Source of the DNA: Serilophus lunatus
Lineage: Eukaryota; Chordata; Aves; Passeriformes; Eurylaimidae
Assembly (NCBI GenBank): GCA_013399895.1
Contig: VXBA01001116.1
Location: 1,240,117-1,304,116 of the forward strand
DNA: 64,000 nt
Reading direction: 5' to 3'
A program made the translations under genes and the position numbers. The stretch's first letter is position 1; the number at the start of each line of letters is the position of its first letter. The notes under the pieces were generated by a model that saw only the letters and a program-made list of their open reading frames with translations, had not been told where the DNA came from and did not search any database. This document shows positions 1-13,062 of this stretch, in pieces.

Positions 1-1324
1 CCTAATGAAAAAATCCTAGCACAGTACAGTGCATGTTATGATCTTATTTCCACCAATATTGATTAACCAACATATAATTGAGTTCCTAAACACCTGTCTG
101 TGTTATATCAGGGCCAGCAACTATTGAAATTCAAAGGCCACATCACCAATTTTTGGCAAAATAATCAGATTACCCCCTTGGGTTATTTTCAGTTTTTATG
201 GGAAATGTTCATTCTCTTGAAATGTCAGCCAATTCACTTCTCATTTGTAAAAGCTGGGTCTGACGGCTTTTCGACTGGAAATGAATGGCTGTCGTTTGCA
301 CCACGCAGGGAAGAATATGGACCTCCTGGAGGTGTGCTTATATGATTGAATTAATGCAGAATTACAAGTTTCCTAGAAGTTCTTGGGAAAATGTCAGAAT
401 TTGAATTCAGAAGAGGATGATATGCTATTTTATCCCTTAAGCTGATCCCTTCGTGACATGTTTCCAAAGCTTTTTTGGTCTGTGTGCTGCACCTCTTTGG
501 GTTTTGGAAGCTCTTCTCCAGTGTTATCCATTCAGCACCTCATATGAAATGTTTAACGTCCATAAGTGGTGCTGTTTCAAAAGTGGAAGAGAGACTGACC
601 ACAGAAATATTAGTGTGAGTCTAAAAGGAAAAATAAATATATATCTACCATAGGAAAAATTGTTTGGTGCTCAAGCACAGTGTCGATTATATAAATCAGC
701 TGGAACTTGGGTTAACAAGGTTGCATCTGAAGTTGAGTTTCATTTGTAGCACACAAAGCTCATTGTTGAGGTTACAGAGTAACAGCCCCCATCATTGGAC
801 TGCAGCCAGGAGAACTCAATAGTAATTTTTTTATATAGATTTGAATTTTTGTGCATGTATGTGACATACCTGTTGATATTTTTTTACCAAGCTGGATGAT
901 AAGTAATGAAGAACTACAGAAAGTTCTTGCTGCAGAACTTTTGGAAAATTCTTTTACTGTTTCATTCTCCCTATGGAAGATGCATTTCAACGATAACATT
1001 TAAAATAAAGGCTTAGAATAAAAAATGTTGTTTACCAGAAGAACCTTTCTAGGGCCCAGTATTCATATCTGCATACAGCTTTGCAAGATAAATAAAATTG
1101 TGTGATGCAAGCCCAGCAAGAAATACACCTGAAGAAGGTAGAATTATGTAATTTACCTACACCAGGAAAACAAGAATTAAATTTCATTTTTAACCCATAC
1201 ATGATTTCTTTATCGCTTGAAGTTAAACTCATCTGTTTCAGAGATCACTTTATGCAAATATGAAAACGTCCTTTCCTCAAAATTCACGAACTAGTTTCAA
1301 GGAATTAACTAAATGTACTAGAGC

Positions 1325-1372
1325 AGAAAAAAAAAAGAAACAAACAAAACCAAAACAACAAAAAAACCACAA
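1325..1372 (+). repeat. A/C-rich low-complexity tract
   Basis: The stretch is nearly all A and C on the plus strand (A runs broken by single C or G), giving a T/G-rich EDIL3 transcript. Confidence 0.7.
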
Positions 1373-4300
1373 AAGTTTTAAGGAAATAGATTTATCAGAA
1401 AGCAAGGGAAGCTTTGTCAACATCCACAAATGTGACCTGCATGAAATGTAACATTCAAATACAAATTTACTGGATTCATTTGCTGTGGCCCCATGGCAAA
1501 TTTCTTATGAGAAAAACATATTCTTTGTCATTCTTCAATGAGGCTTCAAGCCTCAATTCACTAATGGAGTCAAGGAATTTGGAAAGAGCAGGGAGGACAT
1601 GGCAAAACATATATATATATAAAAAAAAGATATTTCTGTAGCCAAAAGTAATTTTTTATAGCTTTATGCCCCAATAGTCAACACTAAATAAACCACCTAA
1701 GAAATTAAAAGCTCTTCAAGAGCCAGTACCTCCCACTGACCACTCCTCATATTTTTTTCTGAGGAGTTTTTTTCAGAATAAAACACTTCTGGAGGCTGTG
1801 ATGATTTATTAGCATTCGAGGAGCTGGTGTTGGAATTGCAACATATGCAATAACACATGTAAAAAAATGCCCATTGACACAAAAGCCCCCCCAATCAAAC
1901 CCAAGATGATTGGTGGTCGAGGAATAAAGAACAGAACGTTATGTTATTAATGTGCCAGAGCATAAAGCCAGTGATATTGTCTCCTTGCAGTTAATTGCAC
2001 TGCTGATGGCTGATGATGACTGACAATGCTGTAGACTGCTAGACTCCTTTAGGCTACTTTCAAATCTTCTCATCTTCCTGTTAAAAACAGCCTCTGAAAT
2101 GGCATTTGACACTTCAGCTGGCCTTGAGTTACCTACAGCAGGCTGTGCAATTTATAAATCACATGTGGAATGTGATCAAAAAAAAAAAAAAAAGAAAAAG
2201 GTCAGATTTGGTTTGGTGTCCTTAGCTTTGGAGGCATAGACAGCTACTGACCTCTAGTTGAGAAAAACAAGATAGCTATTAGCTATGGTCCCGTTTCTAA
2301 AATATATTTACTTCCTACATGCCAGCCTGCAATGTAATTTATTTTGCTTCTTGAAGGCAACAGGCAAAGCTTTCGTATTTTTCCAGGCAACTCATTCAAA
2401 CTATTTTAAAAAATGAGAAAGGTTTGTTTGTTTTTTTATTTTTTTTTTGCCCCCAGTAATTTTTGTTTGCACTCACAGAAATTCATCACAGATGTGAAAT
2501 GAGATGATTGGCCATTAAAGTAGCAGAAGCCAAGTGGGAGCTGGAGGAGACACTGTTCTTGGAACAGCTTTTCCATTCCATGCTGCAAAGGAGAAACTGA
2601 ACACCCTATTTCCTTCTCCTTTAAACCTATAATTTGCTATGGGTTGATCAAAGATAGAGGCTGCACACAGTGTGAAAGATACAATATTTTATGTATTTAT
2701 ACAAATGTATATACCATATTGTATGGTATACAAGTGAGTAGTGTTTTTTTTTCCTTATATATAAAATCACTTCAGAAATGATGAAGAGGGAGAAGTGAAC
2801 AACCTCAGGAATTCCCTGGGATCCCCTGCTATGTTGGGACTCATCCTCTAAACTGATGAACAGTAAGATGCTCAGCACCAGACAGGATTAAGCTCTCAGC
2901 TCTTACTTAAATGTATTATAAAGTCACAATATTCATCCACAAGTCATTATTACCAGCCTAACAATATCTGCATAATTTCTGTGTCCGAGACTTTAAAAGT
3001 GGTTTGTTTGTTTGTTTGGTCTTATTCATCCTGTCTTCCTTTCCCTGAAATGCTTTGGAACCACTTTTCTCCTGATTTTTTGGGTGATTATACAAGTGTC
3101 ACAGAGTAAGTATAGGATGAGTTAAATCACCTGCAGAAGAAATAAGAAATCTATGTATTCCATCCCTCACAGAATAAATCAAGACGTTCAGTTAACAAAT
3201 AGAACTAATGAGAGTAGATCATGAATAATTTATGCTGGCTGCTGTTGACAGTCGTCAGTATCTACCTTTTACCTCCCTTCTGTATCTCCTAGATACAGAT
3301 GAAACATTTAACGGAAGTTTCACTTTGCTGTGAAATCTGGGGTTTTTTTCTACAGTGTTCCTGCATTTGGGAACAAATCTTGTGTCTTACCCTGAGTTAA
3401 GGAAGTGGTGGTGGATCCTGTGTGAAGATGGAACTGCCAGACAGGACCAATGATGCTATTTCTCTCCTGCTCTACATGGATGAGGTACAGCACTGATTTG
3501 GTTTGGTGTCAGACTAGAAGGGTTTAATGGGTGCCATTCTTCTGACCAAAGAAATTTATGTATTCTCAGTATTGAAATGGATGATGGAGATAGATACACT
3601 TGCTAAAAGTAAGGATGTGGCTAAGTTTTTAATTTTTCCCCAAGAAGAAACTGAGAAGAAATAGGTCAAAGCACTCTGACCAAAACACACTGGAAAAATG
3701 AAGATGAAATCAGTTTTTTCTGTCCTCTGAGGACAGGTCTGGGATATTGCAGCAAGGGGGATAAACCACCTGTCCATATTTAAGGATATTTAAACACTGG
3801 AGTTGATTCTTTATATGGTAGAATTTTCATCCCTATATGTTTCTGTGAGCATACTAAATGATAATCTGTTAGAAAATGGTGCAGGATATAAGTCTTGTTT
3901 GAGGTGAAGGACAAATGAATGAATTAAACCTTGCCCTAAAAAGGAACTGTCTGCTCCTACACCCAGGGAGGCGGGAAGGCACTTGGGAGTTCTTGAATCC
4001 TATTTTCTGCTAAGAAAACCTCAGAGGGGATGGGAGTAGAGGAGCACAGCCTCTTCACAGGACAAGAGGTACATGCCCAGGTGATGTCTTGAGAACCTCT
4101 TCAGTCCTAACTCCTATATAATTTTCCCAAATTCACTGACTTCTGTACTGTTGGACCCTGTCACCCAACTTTTGACTTTTTCAGGCTTTTTTGTGACATG
4201 GTAAAAACTGTAATAGGAAAGGGATTCTGGGTTGATGTTTGCACATCAGAGACCAAGGTCTAGACTCATATCAAATGATCTTGTTAGTTTATTTTGTACA

Positions 4301-4423
4301 AATTTAGGTTCAGAAATCCCAACTTCTGCTCTCCAGCACAGTGTATTTGATCTTATTCTGCTCTTAATTGCTCTCGATCTGTTAAAGAATCATAATAGTA
4401 TGCATCTAGTTTATTCATAGGGA

Positions 4424-4522
4424 TGTTAATTAATACAGGATGTGATGCATTTTAATGGGACAATGATTAAGAGTTTTCCATTGTTCCTAATGGAATATGC
4501 ATATAGCAATTAACAACCCAGC
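4424..4522. promoter_or_regulatory. Possible conserved non-coding element (weak)
   Basis: The stretch is dense in developmental motif cores: 'ttaattaa' (homeodomain), 'acaatg' and 'cattgt' (SOX), and 'atatgcatat' (POU-like). There is no repeat signature. Such density is common in AT-rich introns by chance, so this is only a candidate. Confidence 0.2.
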
Positions 4523-6169
4523 TGATGATGAAAGAAGAAAGAGTTTAATTGCTTTGGCAAATGGTAAAAACAAGTTTAGACTGGAACAGTGGCACTAAGT
4601 CAGAGTGCACTTTCTTTTAGATTTGGTTGTGACTGTGTTTATCACCAGAGATTTGAGTGCTGGTTCTCCTTTACAGAGAAGTTAATGGAATATTTCACTA
4701 AAAAACCCCAAAACAACCTGGTTTGGAGAAGACATTTCTTTCACAGCAGAACATTTCTTTCTCTTTTTAAATGCCAGGGATTTGAAATAGGATGTGTAGA
4801 AAGTACTGAAGTGACTATCTGTCACTTCCATTGAATGCACTGAGGTATTCCTACAAAAGGTGAGTTGTTTGTCTCCAATTTTTATCTGACAACCAATTAT
4901 GCCAGACACATCCATCCATGTCAGGACCTTCTAAACTGCAGGTCCTGCCTAAAACAACTGATTTTGCTTTCTGTATCTAAAATCCTTCAGAATTTAACAG
5001 GGAAAACGAGTCAGTGCGGGTTAAAACCACAGTGACCTGACATTTGGCTCTTCAGGGTGGGGCTGTACAGTGCCACCTTTGGATAATAATCTTAGAAGCA
5101 GAACTTGACAGTGCAGTCATGCAGTTATGTACACAGTAATTCAGGACAGACACATTCCCCTAACTAATAGGTATAGATTTGATCAATCATCTATAATCAA
5201 TGAAATCTAGGAGATGAAGTGGTCTAACCCCTTATCATTAGATCTCTCTGTACTCATAAAACACATGTCAATACATATCAAAATCTTTCTTACCAATTAT
5301 AAACAAATAATTGATCTAGTTGAAGGATATGGTTTTTTTTTCCTGAAGAATTTCTTTTTACACTAAAAAATATAAGTGCAAATGGAAACACATTTGCCAC
5401 CCTGAATACCCAGACCATTATCAGATGCATTTGCCATTTGGTATTTCAATAAAAGTATATTTTATTTTTTTTTTCCAATGAGACAGAATGTCACTAAGAT
5501 ATTTAGTAAATACTTCACATTTAAATTAAAGGTATAATGGCAAGAGAAAAGTTAAAATGCTTCCAGGTAAATCAATCAGCAAACCTATACTTTCCCTATC
5601 CTGCTCATTAAACATTTGCAAAGGAAGTCGTAAAACTTTTTTTCATGTTTTGTGTTCATTTTATAGTGTAATAAAAATAATATTTTCATTGGGTATTTGA
5701 AACCCCAGCCATTAATTTCCAGAAAGAGAAAATCAGTCCAAAATGGCTATAGGTAATGAGGTATACTAAAGAAGTGCTTCACAGAAAATTACTGAAAATA
5801 GGGCATACTTACCTAACTATGCACCGAAACACTCTTTCTGAATATACAAATAAACTGCTATTTACACACCTTCTCTTCTGGAGTTAAACAAAGAAATAAT
5901 TCCAATAAATGGAGAACTGTAAAGTTTTATGTCCCATATTTAATAGTGTTAAATCAGGTGCATTGCACTGATAGGTACAATATTACTGCACTGTGAATGC
6001 CACTGTGTTATATGACTCTTTTTTATTCACCTTGACTTTTATCTGTGGGATCCCATGCATATGGAACCCCATAAAGCAGGCAGTGTGAAATAACCCACAG
6101 ACTGTGGTGTTACTACAGATGAAGTCCTCTGCCAATGAGTCTGAAACACCAGTTTTCTCTTTGCTTTAC

Positions 6170-6325
6170 CTTATCCTTCTTTTGTTTCTCATCCTGGTAT
6201 ATTTTCCAGTGCTCCCCATCATTGCTGTAAGCAAGCTTGTAGGACCCCACAAACTGGACATGGCCAAAATCTTTAGCTCCTTGGGTGATTATCCCAGTGA
6301 TTTTTGTAGGGATGAGCAGGTCAAC
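6170..6325 (-). CDS. EDIL3: EDIL3 exon E: middle part of second discoidin domain
   Basis: This internal exon is 156 nt (52 codons), phase 0 at both ends. It opens with V-D-L-L-I-P-T-K and contains ITGIITQGAKDFGHVQF and YKLAYSNDGEHW, the core beta-strands of an F5/8 type C (discoidin) domain. It ends in a lysine-rich DEKQKKDK stretch. The acceptor is a pyrimidine-rich tract ending in cag at 6326-6328, and the donor is AAG|gtaaag at 6169. The exon has the same length as exon B and is its counterpart in the second domain. EDIL3 is a secreted matrix protein whose EGF-like repeats bind integrins through RGD, while the discoidin domains bind phosphatidylserine and glycosaminoglycans; that is family knowledge. 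The next exon, carrying the C-terminus, stop codon and closing cysteine, is not in the 6.1 kb to the left. The wording fits EDIL3 and not its relative MFGE8. Confidence 0.96.
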
Positions 6326-7639
6326 CTGAACAGAACAGAAATTAAACAAAGCAGGGAATATAATTAGAACAGTTTCTGTTTGCAGTCTGACTTTACACCA
6401 CAACAAGGCAAAATGGTGCAGCTCTAGCTGTGGCTCTACCACCACAGAAAGTAATTTCCCTTCTCCAATCTCCGAGTCAATCAATTTATTTTTGTTTTCC
6501 ATTCTTTTACTTACTGTTTATAGCACCTACTGGCGCAACAGGGCTAATCTCACACCATTTTCCATTGTGCTCAGTGTCATACACAGCCCCGGCAAAGCAG
6601 CAGTTGCCACTGGGCATGATCTGTAGCTATAAACTGTTCCCACATGCTCCTAATAATCAGATTTCCCATGTGCCTTTCTGCCTCATTCACAGCTCCAGAG
6701 CCCATGCTTTACCAAGTCTTTTAAAACATTTGCTGTCACACTTCTTTTCCTGCTGAAATTTCTAACTTTTTTGGCTCTTCATTAATTTCTTTTTCTACCT
6801 CAAAAGCTCAAACTTTCTTGTTCTTTGATTTATTTTTTTTTTTTTTACTTCTTTATTTTATAATCTTAGCACAAGACTTTTAAAAATGCAAGGCAGTAAT
6901 CTTAAAGCCTAATAAAATCTGAGCTTTCAAATGGCTTTCATGTGGGTCAGAACATCTGTGATCAGTTCTTTTGAACCAGAGCCCAACATTGAATGAAACC
7001 AGATTTGGAGCAGATGCCTTGAATTAAAATGATCAAGGAAGAGAATAAAATAACAGAAGTAAATTGACCTAATAATGTATTTTCAGAGGAATAATGGAGC
7101 TGAATTCCCTATCAAAATGGACATTTTCTCGAAATGAGGGTATAACTGAGGTTTCATTTTGTGTCCTCCAGCAATGTGTCAAGACAATACAAAAAAAAAA
7201 GAAGCAAAAAGTAGATTTATTTCAAATAATAAATGGCTGTGAAACAGTCAACATTTTTAATATTGTCTATTGAATCAGGCAAGAGAGAGATTAACAATAA
7301 AAATATTACGGTAAAATGAGAGGAGTGCTGAACTCCACGAGAAGATGACTGGTATGTTTTTGCAGAAAAAAAAAAAAAAAGAAATTAAAAAGAGATAATG
7401 AAGAAATAAAGAATCTCTGGCTGATGAAATGCTGAAGATCTAGTGTTGGCTTTTCGGGAAGCTGAAGCTCCATAAGCAAACTTGATTTTGACTGGAATGT
7501 GGGACTAAACAGAAGAACAGATGTGTTATGAAGCATAAGAAATTAATCAAGAGAGAAGAACAAACAAACAAACAAGCTTCAGAAGTCAGCTAGTCCAAGA
7601 TGATGCCTTTGAAAAACAGACATTATGGTTTGGACTTGT

Positions 7640-7760
7640 CTGTGGATGGGGCCCTGAGCAGCTTGGTCCACTGGAAGGTGTCCCTGCCTATGGCAGGGGG
7701 GTGGAATGAGATGGGCTTTAAGGTCCTTCCAACCCAAACCATTCTGGGATTCTATGAATG
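7640..7760 (+). mobile_element. CR1 LINE 3' end fragment
   Basis: The segment has the CR1 3' untranslated signature: 'ccactggaaggtgtccctgcc', then 'aaggtccttccaaccc' and a closing 'gggattctatgaatg'. It is 5'-truncated, as most avian CR1 copies are. It lies antisense to the EDIL3 transcript. Confidence 0.88.
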
Positions 7761-9867
7761 CATAAAGAAGAAAACACAGGAAAGTATAAGAGTGCATTTA
7801 TAAGAACAGAAAAGTGAAAAATGACTCTTTACAGCAATCAGACAAGGCAGGCTGAAGATCCCTATTTGATCAAATAGTAGCAAATAATGATTAGCAACCC
7901 TATTAGGAAAAGGATTAACTTTAAATATGCAGTACTGAGACACCACAACACTAAATAGAAGAATTTTGGTTTTACTAACACAGCTAATTTACTGCCTTCT
8001 GGTAGTAGCAATGCTGCTCAGAAGTACCCCAGAACATGAGGGAAGTATCCCTGTGGGGCAAAACTCATTCTGTGTTCCCTTTACTCAATGGAGAGAGAGA
8101 GAGGGACTCAATCAGTGACCACTTAGAACAGGAGTCAGCTTTGGATGCTTTCATGGTTGGCCTGAAGAGACTTTTTCCATCTGTTAGGAGTTCAGGGGGG
8201 CTTGCTTCCCCAGCCTAAGAGTGCCTCTGGGAAACGAATACTGCTAATTAGTATAAATCTTTCATGAATTAATAAACATCAGGAAGGTCTCCAGACCTTA
8301 CTTCCAAATATTTTGGAGTCTAAATGAATAGTCTGTTTAAAAAAAAACCAAAACAAAACCAACCGGATCTGGTAAGGAATCACTAATTGGTCAACACTTT
8401 CAGGCAGCTTTTGAACTCAGCATTTCAGAGTCAGCTTTAGATTCTTCTTATAAATAATTTAAATATTATTATTTTACAAGTGTAACCTCTTTTTTAGAAG
8501 AGAATGCTTCTTGTACTAAAAGTCAATGTCTCTCTTGTTGACTTGAAAAAATGCCTCCACAAAACCAGTTGTTTATTTTTAAAATGTTGAAACTAAGCTG
8601 AAAGGATTTCACAAATATTTAACATGGCCATGACACTCAAGAGTACTTCTCATTGAAATTCAGAACAGGGAGAAAAAAAATTCTCATTAAGATTCAGGGG
8701 ATTCCAAAGGTAAAAACACAATAAATCTTTACTATCACACAGATTCAGTGTTAATAAAAATGTCCTAGTAACAATTGTTTTGTGCTTATAGGACGTACCC
8801 AGTGGCCTTGTACTCTTGTTCAGAAAAATGATGTGGGAAGCTGGGAGGTAATTTGGCATATGTTCAATCTTTTTCAAAAAGACTTATATAGGACTGTGTA
8901 GAAAATGTGTGTGTGTATTACATTAAAAAAAAATTATGAAAAAAGAAAGATGTAATGAATAGACAGACTCTATTCCAGGTCTTGATAATAGGGACAATAT
9001 ATATTACTGGAGATGGAGGAACACAATAAATGACATAGCAACAAGCATCTCATTCTCATATTTTAGCATCTTATTTACTTATTTATTCATAAGCTGATGA
9101 GAAACCTTTGGGCAATAAAGATTATTATTAACCCAGCAATTACAGAAACACAGTTTGTACTCTGTTGTTTCATTACCTTCTACAAATGGTTAACACCCTT
9201 GCTTGTCATTATTCCTATTGAAACTACTTTAGAGCAGGAAGGTGAGAAGAATTTACACCATTTGTAGGCAAAACATCTGCGTTAAAGGAGCTTAAATGAA
9301 AGTCATAACTTCCCATCAGGGCACAGAACACATTTATTCAGTTAGTGCAGACTGCAAGTAACAGGCAATCAAACAAATTACCGGGGAGAGAAGTTGAATT
9401 AACGCACAACCACTTCGTGCTCCTCAAAGCTGAATGAGATCAGGATTAGAATGTGACTCTGGGTTTTTCAATGCAGCAGAATTTAAAACGAGGTAAGGGC
9501 AATTAGTCTGCAACTGATAGGATCATTAGCTGGTTACACGAAGAACCGTGGTTTACAGTTAATGTACATTTCTACAAGCAGCTGATCAAAAAGCAGTTTA
9601 ACATCTTGTGTCTGAAAGAACTCTCTCAGGCTATAGCTATTCCCTTTTCCCACCTTGTTTCAGATGTTGCAGGTGATTCAGTGTGATTTGGAGGAGAATT
9701 AATTTAAGGAAATCACAAAGATAAATCCACCTGCGTATGAAATATTTTTAATGAACCACTGCATGGGTGTGCAGCATGCAATCTGTGTCTGTGCAGTTAG
9801 AAGTGGAGTGACATGTATTTGTACTGGAAATAGGTCTTCTGGATCAGGAGAAACAACTTCTTCATTG

Positions 9868-9905
9868 GCCAGAGAAGCTGTGGCTCTCCTGTCCCTGGAA
9901 GTCTA
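9868..9905 (+). mobile_element. CR1 LINE short internal fragment
   Basis: The segment 'ccagagaagctgtggctctc' followed by 'ccctggaagt' matches the part of CR1 about 150 bp before its 3' end. It is short, and its flanks are broken by the opposite-strand CR1 pieces that follow. Confidence 0.6.
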
Positions 9906-9927
9906 TAGTCCCTGGGACTATTAGGAA

Positions 9928-9973
9928 GTCATAGAATCACACAATCATTCCGTTTGGAAAAGACAGCTCTAAG
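9928..9973 (-). mobile_element. CR1 LINE 3' terminus, truncated
   Basis: The sequence 'gtcatagaatcacacaat' followed by 'ttggaaaagac' is the reverse complement of a CR1 3' terminus. It is cut off after about 45 bp, where another CR1 terminus begins. Confidence 0.7.
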
Positions 9974-10215
9974 ACAGAATCACAGAATTAACTAGGTTGG
10001 GAAAAGATCTTTGAGATAATCAAATCCATTACTTAATTACCTAATTAGGTATTACCTAATACCATTTCATCAGCTAAACCATGGCACTAAGTGCCTCATC
10101 CAGCCTTTTTTTAAACACTTCCAGAGATGATGACTCCACCATCTCCCTGGGCAGTCCATTCCAATAGCCAATCACTCTCTCTGCAAAGATTTTTTCATCA
10201 TAGTCTCTCCTGGAA
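9974..10215 (-). mobile_element. CR1 LINE 3' fragment
   Basis: This is a reverse-oriented CR1 3' end: 'cagaatcacagaatt', 'aggttgggaaaagatc', then 'gatgactccaccatctccct' and 'gggcagtccattccaat'. It belongs to a different CR1 subfamily from the copy that follows it at 10348. The inner part near 10030-10060 contains a small 'taattacctaattagg' expansion. Confidence 0.85.
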
Positions 10216-10347
10216 ACAGAAATATGTGCTGCAATTCTGGCCTAGAACAAGACGAGCCTGGAGAATACACAAATTGCAGAGGGAAGATGGGTCTAGGTGG
10301 CCACACTTGGTGACTCTGTGTGACCTTGTTTGGTCGAGGGACCAGGT

Positions 10348-10526
10348 CATGGAATCCTAGAAAGTGGGGATGGAAGGGACCTTAAAGGTCATCTCACTCT
10401 ACACCTGTGAGCAGGGACACCTCCCACTATCCCGGGGGGCTCCAACCTGGCCTTGGACACTCCCAGGGATGGGGCAGCCACAGATTCTCTGGGCACCCTG
10501 TGCCAGGGCCTCCCCACCCTCACACA
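10348..10526 (-). mobile_element. CR1 LINE 3' fragment
   Basis: This is a reverse-oriented CR1: 'catggaatcctagaa', 'ggaagggaccttaaaggtca', 'ctccaacctggccttggaca' and 'gccagggcctccccaccctc'. About 180 bp of the 3' region remain. The open frames across it (10364-10552, 10407-10781) are by-products. Confidence 0.88.
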
Positions 10527-11157
10527 TGGATTTATGGGATCACCTCCTGTGATTGTCTGGTACATGGCAAACCCCAGTCACGCTGCCCAAAATGTAGGAT
10601 ACTGGGAAAGCACACACAGGTAGACTGTTTGTACTGTCAGACACCATGGGGGGATGAGTGCAGACCTGCAAAGCAAGGCAGCTTTATCACAGGACAGCAT
10701 GTCTGCACAGGTGTGCTGCAGGGTTTTCACTTCCAGGTTGTCTGGAACAACCTTAGCAGCACATATTTTGGCTTAATTTAAACCAAGGGGAATCCATGGG
10801 TTTTGAGAATACTCCGTGTGAACCAATGCACAAAAAAGTGAAGGCTCTTTTTGTAGCAACACACCCCCTATCCATACTGCAGAGTTAAAGGAGAAGGAAG
10901 AACCCCCAGGATCCAGGGAGTGTCAGATGCTACTTCACAGAGAAGATAATGGGGAAAAGGCTCACTCAACCTTCAGCTGTGGATCCTTTAATTTTATGTT
11001 TTTTTTAAATGCTCATTTTAGTCCTCTACTTATACAAACAACTATGTTTTTGCTTCCAGTGTAGCTAATCCTATGCTCAGCTTTTCTTGAACCTTTAGAG
11101 TTGCCATTTTTTTTTCACCTCAGGTTTTCATTTATTTACCTTGGTGATTTTGTAGAC

Positions 11158-11210
11158 TGTTTTGTTTTTGTTTTTGTTTTTGTTTTTTTTTTGCGTGTGT
11201 GTGTGTTTTT
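11158..11210 (+). repeat. (TTTTTG)n then (TG)n microsatellite
   Basis: About four TTTTTG units and a T run are followed by 'gcgtgtgtgtgtg', a compound simple repeat. Confidence 0.85.
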
Positions 11211-11867
11211 AAATCACTTGTCAGGTAACACTGAGGAATTCTTGGTAGTCCTACTCTACTTGGCAAACAGAAAAGCACCAGGATCAAAGAGAAAGAAACC
11301 TGGATCCAACAAGGTGGGGGCAGTACTTACTCTTAAGAAATTAGAAAAAAAAAAAAATTCTGCCATGGTCTCCAGTTGCTAATTCACCAAGGTGCAGACC
11401 TGCCTGTCATATATGCTGGTCTTGTAAGGACATTTCAGATACTTTGTGATGCTTGATATAAGGGCAGACACTCATGGCTGAGTACCTGAATCCCAACAGG
11501 AGAGTCCAGTGTAATTACCTGTGCTGAGCAGGTTATTCACTTTTTATTTAAGATCTCATGATTCCTTTGATTTTTTCTAGGGACATCCAGAGACACCCAA
11601 GTCTAAGGAAGGGAGGGGCAGGATTGTATGTCTACAACATAAAGGAGAAATGCAACTTTCCTTGTTTTAATTGCATCAGAGGAAGGTGCTTTGCATTCTC
11701 CTCCATGCCCAGACTCTGGAGATAAAGGAAAATTAGTGATGGTACAGTAATGCTTGCTGCATATGTGCAACATCTGTATGTTTCTAACAGCATTTCAGCA
11801 GGATTTCTTGTTTGTGAACTGTGAAGCTCAGCATTTCAGGGTGTTTTCCAAATGCTTGTGTTAAAAC

Positions 11868-11960
11868 CAAAACAACGTAAATAAACACAAACACTCCCCC
11901 AATATTCCCCGAAATCACTAATAAACAAATGAACAAACAAACAAAAACCCAACACCAACT
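11868..11960 (+). repeat. A/C-rich low-complexity tract
   Basis: The block is dominated by A and C and includes a (CAAA)n stretch near 11928-11945. It is similar in style to the tract at 15728. Confidence 0.7.
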
Positions 11961-13011
11961 CAAATTATAGTCCATTATGGCTAATTGCACCTAAATAATC
12001 GAAGGCAAAAAACCTCCCAAGCAACTGTATATTCCTTGAAGAGAAATCTAATTTTCATCACAGTTTCTTGTGTTGGAAAGGTTTTTTTCAGTAGAGTCAC
12101 TATTAGGGTAAATATTTATTAATACAACCTGAAAAAATTACAAAAAGAAATTAAGTTATGAGACAAGAGGAACTGCTTTAGAAGAAGCCATAATAATTTG
12201 ACAGAAAGAAGCATTTTTTCTTCCATATTCTTCTGTACAGCATGTTTATGCTTTCCAGGTAAAATAAATAAAAAAATGTAATCACTTTTAATTGAGTCTG
12301 TATTAGCTGGCATATGTCTAAAATTGAACTTCTTTTCATAAACTCAGGTAGAGATGGGTTGTTTTCAGAAAAAAATAGCACTAGAGTCATTCTTCTTTAA
12401 AAATGTAGGATTTGTTTTGCTGGCTTCTTTTGCATTTAAGCTTAGACCTTCAACACAATTTTAATACCATGCCACTATATTTTTAATGTTTCCAGTCCTC
12501 TAGGCTAGGATAATAAATGCTGCTCTTATTTTCTTATTACCCCTAATTGCATTTCCCTCTGAATGACTTTATTGCCACAGTAACTGCACTAAAGAAACAG
12601 GTTAAAAGAATACAAAGTACCACCAGCTGTCTCCAACACAGTTCAAAAGTGATAAACTGAGAGGGGAGAAGCGTGTTTGAAACCTCCAAGGACCATCAAA
12701 AAATACTTTTCAGAAAGTTTTGGAGTGGAGCACACAGCCAAGCTGACAAGTCATTAGATTTCCATGAGCAACTTCTTAAGCAGCAGCTACTTAAAGAGTG
12801 AGGATTGTGTGAATCCTTCTTTAATGTACTTATTAATCTCTGTTATACATGTATTGCATGAAAAGGAGGAAAAAAACCACACTTAAATTACTACAGGATT
12901 TTGTCAGCATTTTAGTAAAAATTCAGATAAATCAGATGTATGTTTCTTTCAGAGCAACTTTTCATAACCAGACTTTACTAAGCCATGACTAACCCCAGTC
13001 CATAGACAACT

Positions 13012-13012
<1 letters not shown>

Positions 13013-13060
<48 letters not shown>
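13013..13060 (+). repeat. Poly(A) tract of 48 bases
   Basis: Forty-eight uninterrupted A are followed by G, nine A and a purine-rich 'gagggaaaaag'. Avian CR1 elements end in short tandem repeats, not poly(A), so CR1 does not explain this. No obvious mRNA-like sequence precedes it. Confidence 0.95.

Positions 13061-13062
<2 letters not shown>

Larger units (their letters stand above)
1..6169 (-). other. EDIL3: EDIL3 last intron (partial, 5' part)
   Basis: This is intron sequence downstream of exon E in transcript sense. It is AT-rich with short A/T runs (for example 2179-2194 and 5462-5475) and an (AT) stretch near 1610. I saw no terminal discoidin exon here: nothing matches the expected phase-0 exon encoding a V-F-Q-G-N-like start and a final cysteine and stop. 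A homeobox/SOX-motif-rich patch lies at 4424-4522. The many short open frames have no recognisable similarity and no splice support. Confidence 0.85.

Noticed and set aside
1..6169. Possible terminal EDIL3 exon
   Set aside because: I looked on the minus strand for the expected start after K-D-K, the final cysteine and a stop; nothing fits, so it is probably left of the window.
6430..6756. 108-codon plus-strand frame near exon E
   Set aside because: It is antisense to the intron just upstream of exon E, is of low complexity in part, and has no similarity to a known protein.
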